Below are positions 6,082 through 10,198 of a stretch of DNA of 10,198 bases, one piece after another. This DNA comes from Planctomycetota bacterium (GTDB taxonomy: Bacteria; Planctomycetota; Phycisphaerae; Phycisphaerales; UBA1924). Under the pieces are notes generated by a model. That model was not told the DNA's origin. It was given only the letters and a program-made list of their open reading frames with translations, and did not search any database. The stretch lies in assembly GCA_023434205.1 (NCBI GenBank), contig JAEYTB010000009.1, positions 1 to 10,198 of the forward strand, given 5' to 3'. A program made the translations under genes and the position numbers. How positions within the stretch are numbered: the first letter of the stretch is position 1; the number at the start of each line of letters is the position of its first letter.

Positions 6082-6098
6082 CCTCCGCCTCGCGGAGG
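6082..6098 (-). terminator. hairpin just downstream of the dockerin-type remnant
   Basis: CCTCCGC (6082-6088) and GCGGAGG (6092-6098) form a perfect 7-bp stem with a 3-nt loop. The hairpin starts 15 nt after the stop codon of the minus-strand remnant. No U-tract follows, so termination is only possible, not shown. It uses the decayed sixth unit of the 59-bp array. Confidence 0.3.
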
Positions 6099-6113
6099 TG
6101 GGGGAGGCGTGGG

Positions 6114-6551
6114 TTAGCAGGGGCCGCCGGCCAGCACTCGGAAGAAGGACTCGATGTCGGCGTCGGTGGCGGTATCGCCGTCGTTGTTGAAGTCGGCGGA
6201 GCCGCAGGTGGGGCAGCAGTTGCCGGCGAGGCAGGCGAAGAAGGCTTCGATGTCGGCGTCGGTGGCGGAGTCGCCGTCGTTGTCGAAGTCGGCGGTGCAG
6301 TTGGGGGAGCAGGCGTGCAGCTCGGCGATGTTGTGGGAGAGGATGCCGTTGGCGAGGGTGAAGCTGCCGGTAGCGAAGATGGAGCGGGAGCCGTCGGCGT
6401 TGTGGGTGGCGGCGATGGAGGTGATGGGGCCGTTGGCGGACCACTGCGGGCGGGTCTGCCAGGCGGAGCCATTCCAGAAGTGGAGGGCGTTGCCGGCGGC
6501 GCACCAGAGCTGGGGGCCGGCGCCGACATTCAGGGTGCGCAGGTCGTTAGG
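6114..6551 (-). pseudogene. 3' remnant of a dockerin-type secreted protein gene
   Basis: The last ~145 codons of a secreted protein remain. Seen in order: VGAGPQLWCAAGNALHFWNG, SAWQTRPQWSANGPITSIAA, a SIFATGSFTLANG stretch typical of repeated WNG/beta-propeller-like secreted proteins, then two cysteine-flanked Asn/Asp-rich motifs, ADFDNDGDSATDADIEAFF and ADFNNDGDTATDADIESFF, ending RVLAGGPC. These dockerin/EF-hand-like motifs usually close planctomycete secreted proteins, so this is a true C-terminus. There is no ATG or GTG start. In frame upstream come a proline-rich junction and then the TGA at 6614-6612, which is the stop of the small island gene. The 5' part of this gene was evidently lost where composition changes, near 6550-6600. 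Function of the lost protein is unknown. Confidence 0.8.
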
Positions 6552-6611
6552 TGGGGGTGGTGGTCGGCAGGCCGGCGGCGGCCGCTGAGGAAAAGTGTGC
6601 CTCGTATCGAG

Positions 6612-6926
6612 TCAGAAGTGAATGCGGATCCACTTAATGAGACGATCTGCTAGCGTCCGGCGCCGGGGCGCTGGTTCGGACATGAAAGCAGCCTTGGGCA
6701 ATGAGGCGAGTTCGAGCGTTACCGGAAGTTCCTCGACCAGATCTGGGAGTCGCGAACGAAGCCGCTCAGCCTTCTCTGGGGAATCAGTTTGAACAACAAA
6801 CTTGAGCCGTCCTTCGCGCCAAGCCACGCCAGCACCACTGACATCGTCGCGCCCAGAATACTCCGCCGAGTGACGAGTCGTCACTTGACGAAGGCGAGAG
6901 GCGAGTTCGACAGCGGCAGTGTTCAT
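6612..6926 (-). CDS. stand-alone copy of the protease N-terminal module
   Basis: This encodes 104 residues from the ATG at 6926. I know no family name for it. Residues 31-72 (GAGVAWREGRLKFVV … LPDLVEELPVTLELA) match in order and spacing the segment that precedes the protease domain in the gene upstream (AIGMAWRP…RFVAVVGVA…LPLAVAGLPVVVEE): AWR to LPV is 32 residues here and 35 there. The two genes therefore appear to share a module, free-standing here. The C-terminus is basic and amphipathic (PRRRTLADRLIKWIRIHF). The first ATG (6932) directly abuts the Shine-Dalgarno-like GAGAGGGG, so the second (6926), with a spacing of 6 nt, is preferred. It lies 154 nt downstream of the protease gene on the same strand. 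A regulatory, inhibitor or adaptor partner of the protease is the natural inference. No signal peptide is visible. Confidence 0.65.
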   Translation of the reverse strand: MNTAAVELASRLRQVTTRHSAEYSGRDDVSGAGVAWREGRLKFVVQTDSPEKAERLRSRLPDLVEELPVTLELASLPKAAFMSEPAPRRRTLADRLIKWIRIHF

Positions 6927-6935
6927 GAGCATCCC

Positions 6936-6962
6936 CTCTCTGAAATGCGGTTTTCGAGAGAG
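6936..6962 (-). promoter_or_regulatory. hairpin overlapping the Shine-Dalgarno of the small island gene
   Basis: CTCTCT-GAAA (6936-6945) pairs with TTTC-G-AGAGAG (6952-6962) with one bulged G and the loop TGCGGT. In the minus-strand mRNA the 3' arm ends in AGAGAG, which forms part of the Shine-Dalgarno-like GAGAGGGG for the start at 6926. It could modulate translation, or as DNA it could be an operator. Confidence 0.4.
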
Positions 6963-6993
6963 TACCGAGTCAAGGCGGCGACCAAGTGGGCGA

Positions 6994-7013
6994 TGTGGAC
7001 AATCTGTGGATAA
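6994..7013 (-). promoter_or_regulatory. two DnaA-box-like 9-mers one helical turn apart
   Basis: On the minus strand TTATCCACA (7013-7005) is followed after two bases by TTGTCCACA (7002-6994). The first is an exact match to the classical DnaA box; the second differs at one position and matches the high-GC actinobacterial variant. Starts are 11 bp apart in the same orientation. They lie in the 154-bp gap between the island's two genes, upstream of the small gene. No iteron array, dnaA or replication gene is present. Confidence 0.5.
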
Positions 7014-7080
7014 CTAGACCGGTCTTCTGACACCCTCAAACGTATCGACGAATCGCCCTAACGCAAGTGAAATCGAAGGC

Positions 7081-8076
7081 TCAAGGTCCGAAAACAATGG
7101 CCGAATGGGCCTGCAAGACGCGCCTCATGGGCACGGCATACCCTTTCCACCCCAAGCTGGTGGAGCATAGGAGTCCAACGGCCCGAAGTTTTCCCCGGCC
7201 GTTGTCATCCCAGAAAACGGAGCCCGAGTCGCCTGCATCGCAAAGCTCGAATCGGTCATGTGCACAAGCGACTTCAAGTACACTTGGGTAAACCACTTGA
7301 GCTTCAGGCTCTCCAGACCGACCGCGGACCAAGACCCGAATGGTCATGATGCCCTGCACCCTACCAACTGTTAGGGAAGTGGCTGCGCCGAACTTCTGCA
7401 CCTCGCACCGGATGGCGACCGCTTCGAATTCATCCATGGCTTCGGGCACTGGTTTTCCGATCCGTGGCACTTTGTGAGAAAGGACATGGCGCTCGACCTT
7501 CACCAGCGCGCTGTCGGTCAAGGCGGTTTCTGTTAGTTGGGACCCAGCACTTCCAAGCTCGTCCACCACGCCCAGATGCTGCCAGTCACTCTGGCTTGAC
7601 TTGGCCCACTCTACGACTGCACCAACCTTCCCCTCCATGCCATTTTGCGAGAGTACATGCTCGCACGTCAAGGCAAAGACTTCTCCTCGCGCTCGGACCA
7701 GGCAACCCAGTGTGCCTCGCCTGCCATTCTCCTTTAGCCGTACCGCGGCTCCTGCTACGACCTTTGAACTCTGAAGGCCCCAGGCCGTCAGTTCAGGCGA
7801 CGGCGTTTCCTCAACAACCACTGGGAGTCCGGCGACCGCCAAGGGCAATGCGGCTTCTGCCCGACAGCGTGATCCTCGGGCAACTCCGACTACAGCGACA
7901 AAGCGCTCGCCAAACTTGGTGGGTCGCCAAGCCATACCGATTGCCGACCACTCCGATACACCTTGAAGGGAAAGTGAATCCCTCAAGGAGCTCGTAACCT
8001 CTTGAAAGAAGTTCTCGGTCACCTTCGACGAGTGTGCATCTTGAGTGAGCCGGAATGCAGTACCCCCACAATGCAT
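7081..8076 (-). CDS. trypsin-fold serine protease with N-terminal module
   Basis: This encodes 331 residues from the ATG at 8076. Residues about 43-91 form the module shared with the small gene downstream (SAIGMAWRP…RFVAVVGVA…LPVVVEE). The protease domain follows: LGCLVRARGEVFALTCEHV with likely catalytic His140, TDSALVKV with Asp188, and DAGDSGSVFW with nucleophile Ser284. So His-Asp-Ser order and the GDSGS motif are intact, and activity is likely. No signal peptide or membrane span is visible, so a cytoplasmic protease is suggested, unlike exported DegP types; no PDZ domain is present. The ATG at 8076 has AAGGGGGA just upstream. The frame continues to an ATG at 8133 that has no Shine-Dalgarno and would add 19 residues. 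Composition is visibly less GC-rich than the flanks. The substrate is unknown; such intracellular trypsin-like proteases are known as effectors in bacterial conflict systems, which is only one option here. Confidence 0.8.
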   Translation of the reverse strand: MHCGGTAFRLTQDAHSSKVTENFFQEVTSSLRDSLSLQGVSEWSAIGMAWRPTKFGERFVAVVGVARGSRCRAEAALPLAVAGLPVVVEETPSPELTAWGLQSSKVVAGAAVRLKENGRRGTLGCLVRARGEVFALTCEHVLSQNGMEGKVGAVVEWAKSSQSDWQHLGVVDELGSAGSQLTETALTDSALVKVERHVLSHKVPRIGKPVPEAMDEFEAVAIRCEVQKFGAATSLTVGRVQGIMTIRVLVRGRSGEPEAQVVYPSVLEVACAHDRFELCDAGDSGSVFWDDNGRGKLRAVGLLCSTSLGWKGYAVPMRRVLQAHSAIVFGP

Positions 8077-8079
8077 AAA

Positions 8080-8087
8080 TCCCCCTT
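8080..8087 (-). promoter_or_regulatory. Shine-Dalgarno-like AAGGGGGA of the protease gene
   Basis: AAGGGGGA (8087-8080) ends 3 nt before the ATG at 8076, and this decides the start over the upstream ATG at 8133. Spacing is slightly short. Between 8088 and the metG stop at 8210 I see no promoter or terminator I can support. Confidence 0.45.
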
Positions 8088-8209
8088 TTAGTAGCCCTTC
8101 GATGGAGACACACCCGCAACCACGATCCATCATATCGGCCTAGTCATCCGACCCAGCGCGCCAGCATATCGAGATTCCGAGCACCTCTGGACCTGCAGGA
8201 AAACTGCCG

Positions 8210-10183
8210 TCAACGGGTTGGAGTGCGTTGTCGCTGTTGGGGCTCCGGGAAAAGCGTGTACTGGGGGTGATCCGCCAACTTCCCTCGCACATGGACTTTG
8301 GCTTGGATGTCGAGAAGGGAATCAAGTCGAAAGCTCTCCTCGGACTCGTACCAAACGAATCCGTAACGGTCAGCGAGCAATCCCGGAAACTCTTCAAGCC
8401 TCTCATAGAACTCCCCATCAACGTGGTACAGCGCGTGCTTTGCGCCAAGTCCATAGCGTTCGTTGATGGCGCGACCCGAGTCCGACCTAGGTGATCTACG
8501 TCTAGGTTCGACAGCCGCCGCCTCCGCGCGCATGAAGAGGATGTCGCCCTTGGAGACGCGCTGGCCGGGCTTGAGGCCGTGCGGCCCGGCGAAGGTGGCG
8601 AGGGATTCGAGGTCGACGTTGGGTGGGGGTTCGCAGTTCCAGGTCTCCCAGAGGGCGGCCATCTTGGTGGGGATGGCGGGGGCGAGGAGGAGGCTGGCGA
8701 TGCGGACGGCCTCGGCGCAGTGGTAGAGGATCTGGCCCAGGCCTTCCTTGCTGGCCTCGCCCTTGTCCACGAGCTTGGCGAGGGTGAAGGGGCGGGTGGC
8801 GTTGATGTAGATGTCCACCTGGCGGACGAGGTCGATGGCGTGGCCCAGGGCGCGGGCGATGTCGCACTCGTTGACCGCGGCGATGGTGTCGCTCACGGCC
8901 TTGCGCGTGAAGGTGGGCCAGTCGAAGACGTGGTGGATGGTTTCATCGCCGGCAATGGTCTCGGTCGCCTCGTGCGTGAGCTTGCCGAGGTGGTCGGGGA
9001 CCTGGCCGCCGAAGTACTTGTCGATCATGTTGCCCACGCGGCTGGCGCAGTTGCCGATGCCGTTGGCGAGGTCGGCGTTGTAGACCTCGACGAACTTGGC
9101 GTGGCTGAAGTCCGCATCGGTGGCGCCGATGGGGCCCTGGGTGAGCAGGTACCAGCGCAGGGCATCCACCGTCACGGGGAGCTTGTCCTTGTTGGGGGCC
9201 CAGGTCGTGTACGCGCGGATGGTCTCCAGGTCGATGAAGTTGCCCAGGCTCTTGCTCATCTTCTTGCCGTCGCGGGTGTAGTGGCTGTGGGCGTAGACCA
9301 TCTTCGGGAGCGGCTCGCCCAGGGCGTGCAGCATCGCGGGCCAGATGACCGCGTGGAACCACAGGATTTCCTTGCCCATCAGGTGTACCGCGGGCGGCCA
9401 CAGGTGGCGGCGCTCGGGCGTGTCCACGGCGGACAGGTAGTTGAACAGCGCATCGATCCACACGTAGATGCGGTGGCCCTCGTCGCCGGGCATGCGGATG
9501 CCGAACTGGGTCGCGGGGTCGTCGGTGACGGGGCGGGTGATGGGGACATCCTGCAGCCCCTCGCGCAGGCGGCCCAGGACTTCGTTCTTGCGGGCCTGCG
9601 GCTCGACGCGGATGGTTCCGTCCGTGATCGACTTCTCAAGCCAGCCCTGGTACTTGCTGAGCTTGAAGTAGTAGTTGGGCTCCTTGCGGCGGACGAGGGG
9701 CTTGCCGTTGCCGGCGAGGAAGTTCTGCTCCTTGGCCTTGGTCTCGGTGACGTAGGCCTCGTCGTTGACGTCGTACCAGCCCTCGTACTCGCCGCGGGCG
9801 ACGTCGCCGGTCTGGAGCAGGCGCGTGAGGTAGCCGGCGACGCGGTCCTTGTGGCGGGGCTGGGTGGTGCGGATGAAGTCGTCGAAGGAGAAGTTGAGCT
9901 CGCGGAAGACGGCCTGGAACGCCGCGGAGTTCTGGTCGGCCCACGCGATGGGCGAGAGGTTGTGGGAAGCGGCGGTGGTGACGACCTTCTCGGCGTGCTC
10001 GTCGGTGCCGGTGAGCATGAAGACTTCGGCGGCGGTGGCGGTTGAGCCGGAGAGGGGCAGGCCGCGGGAGAGGCGGTGGAAGCGGGCGAGGTAGTCTGCG
10101 AGGAGCGTGGTGTAGCAGTGGCCGATGTGGGGGCAGTCGTTGACGTAGTAGATGGGCGGGGTGGCGTAGAACGGGGTGGGCAT
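8210..10183 (-). CDS. metG: methionyl-tRNA synthetase with foreign-looking C-terminal tail
   Basis: This encodes 657 residues of a class I aminoacyl-tRNA synthetase that charges tRNA-Met, cytoplasmic and essential. Seen: the opening FYATPPIYYVND, PHIGH (HIGH at 19-22), TGTDEHAEK (58-66), the connecting domain with GWYDVNDEAYV and EPNYYFKLSKYQ (169-179), YVWIDALFNYLSA (240-252), GKEILWFHAVIWPAML (270-285), KMSKS at 308-312, and the anticodon-binding helices around GNCASRVGNMIDKY (377-390) to SLLLAPAIPTKM. The core ends near KGDILFMRAE (545-554), where short MetRS forms end. Residues about 561-657 are extra (RAINERYGLGAKHALYHVDG; FYERLEEFPGLLADRYGFVW; DIQAKVHVRGKLADHPQY). Their DNA is much less GC-rich and codon use differs. 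They are not the usual tRNA-binding EMAP/Trbp111 domain. The enzyme is probably active; the tail's role is unknown. No Shine-Dalgarno is seen; TAAACT lies 5 nt before the start. Confidence 0.96.
   Translation of the reverse strand: MPTPFYATPPIYYVNDCPHIGHCYTTLLADYLARFHRLSRGLPLSGSTATAAEVFMLTGTDEHAEKVVTTAASHNLSPIAWADQNSAAFQAVFRELNFSFDDFIRTTQPRHKDRVAGYLTRLLQTGDVARGEYEGWYDVNDEAYVTETKAKEQNFLAGNGKPLVRRKEPNYYFKLSKYQGWLEKSITDGTIRVEPQARKNEVLGRLREGLQDVPITRPVTDDPATQFGIRMPGDEGHRIYVWIDALFNYLSAVDTPERRHLWPPAVHLMGKEILWFHAVIWPAMLHALGEPLPKMVYAHSHYTRDGKKMSKSLGNFIDLETIRAYTTWAPNKDKLPVTVDALRWYLLTQGPIGATDADFSHAKFVEVYNADLANGIGNCASRVGNMIDKYFGGQVPDHLGKLTHEATETIAGDETIHHVFDWPTFTRKAVSDTIAAVNECDIARALGHAIDLVRQVDIYINATRPFTLAKLVDKGEASKEGLGQILYHCAEAVRIASLLLAPAIPTKMAALWETWNCEPPPNVDLESLATFAGPHGLKPGQRVSKGDILFMRAEAAAVEPRRRSPRSDSGRAINERYGLGAKHALYHVDGEFYERLEEFPGLLADRYGFVWYESEESFRLDSLLDIQAKVHVRGKLADHPQYTLFPEPQQRQRTPTR
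8485..8507. repeat. short repeat at the island/metG junction
   Basis: ACCTAGGT (8485-8492, itself a palindrome) and CTAGGT (8502-8507) form a direct repeat of CTAGGT with 15-bp period and, equally, an ACCTAG/CTAGGT inverted pair. It sits where composition switches between the metG core and its tail, so it may mark an insertion or recombination site. Too short to be decisive. Confidence 0.3.
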
Positions 10184-10188
10184 GGGGG

Positions 10189-10194
10189 AGTTTA
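10189..10194 (-). promoter_or_regulatory. TAnnnT -10-like element (TAAACT) before metG
   Basis: On the minus strand TAAACT (10194-10189) is followed by CCCCC and the metG ATG. No Shine-Dalgarno is present in the visible leader. The window ends too soon to see a -35. It is the fifth start codon here with such an element 5-8 nt upstream. Confidence 0.4.
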
Positions 10195-10198
10195 GGGG

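Larger units (their letters stand above)
6560..8510. other. lower-GC island between two damaged genes
   Basis: By eye the composition falls from roughly two-thirds or more GC on both sides to the mid-fifties here. The block holds the protease gene, the small module gene and the last part of metG. Its left end coincides with the loss of the 5' part of the dockerin-type gene, and its right end with the end of the MetRS core. Island genes have Shine-Dalgarno-like leaders, unlike most flanking genes. No transposase, integrase, tRNA site or matching terminal repeats are visible, so the mechanism is unknown. Boundaries are approximate (±40 bp). A chimeric assembly would look similar. Confidence 0.55.

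Noticed and set aside
5684..6529. Repeat-containing proteins encoded through the 59-bp array on the minus strand
   Set aside because: All minus frames are open there because the unit lacks stops and is GC-rich; 59 is not a multiple of three, so frames cycle, and the real dockerin-type frame stops at 6114 before the array.
7464..7997. 177-codon forward frame in the island
   Set aside because: Antisense to the protease gene, which has an intact His-Asp-Ser set and a Shine-Dalgarno-like leader.
8140..8454. Separate 104-codon minus-strand gene beside metG
   Set aside because: It is out of frame with the protein-like metG tail over the same DNA, has no family-like pattern and no ribosome-binding site.
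8579..10045. 488-codon forward frame
   Set aside because: Antisense to metG, whose catalytic motifs are unmistakable; the forward translation is Val/Gly/Ala-rich shadow.

Overview
The window looks like a chromosomal segment of a high-GC planctomycete, probably of the Phycisphaerae type. The pointers are very GC-rich coding sequence, a secreted-protein C-terminus with two dockerin-like Asn/Asp-rich motifs (ADFNNDGD…TDADIESFF, a style common in that group), an isolated large prepilin-like protein, and several lineage-type hypothetical proteins. The assignment rests on this recall and was not tested by any search.

Layout. A strong forward-strand terminator (49-94) closes an upstream transcript that lies outside the window. 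On the minus strand a small lipoprotein gene (1212-784) overlaps by ATGA a PIG-L deacetylase of the BshB1 type (787-98). Only 18 bp separate the lipoprotein start from a divergent tRNA-dihydrouridine synthase (1231-2523), so one tiny divergent promoter must serve both. The dus gene carries an in-frame insert containing a nested palindrome. A 75-residue minus-strand ORF (2747-2520) follows tail-to-tail, then two forward genes: an exported, catalytically degenerate ClpP/NfeD-fold protein (2879-3994) and a prepilin-like protein (4060-5097). A minus-strand HTH-like protein (5674-5099) abuts the latter with a one-base gap.

From 5675 to 6113 there is no gene. This stretch holds a hairpin and an array of five 59-bp tandem repeats. 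Next comes the 3' remnant of a dockerin-type secreted protein gene (6551-6114, minus, no start). From about 6560 to 8510 the base composition drops visibly. This apparent island carries a trypsin-fold serine protease gene (8076-7081) and a small gene (6926-6612) whose product looks like a stand-alone copy of the module preceding the protease domain. The island also supplies the last ~95 codons of the flanking methionyl-tRNA synthetase gene (10183-8210), giving a MetRS with a foreign-looking tail.

Two themes tie the window together. First, five host-like genes have a TAnnnT -10-type hexamer 5-8 nt before the start codon and no convincing Shine-Dalgarno, as expected for leaderless mRNAs. The two island genes have Shine-Dalgarno-like sequences instead. 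Second, the island replaced the start of one gene and the end of another. This suggests a replacement-type insertion beside metG, unless it is an assembly chimera. The best candidates for something undescribed are the protease plus detached-module pair with its metG fusion, and the REP-like nested palindrome translated inside dus.
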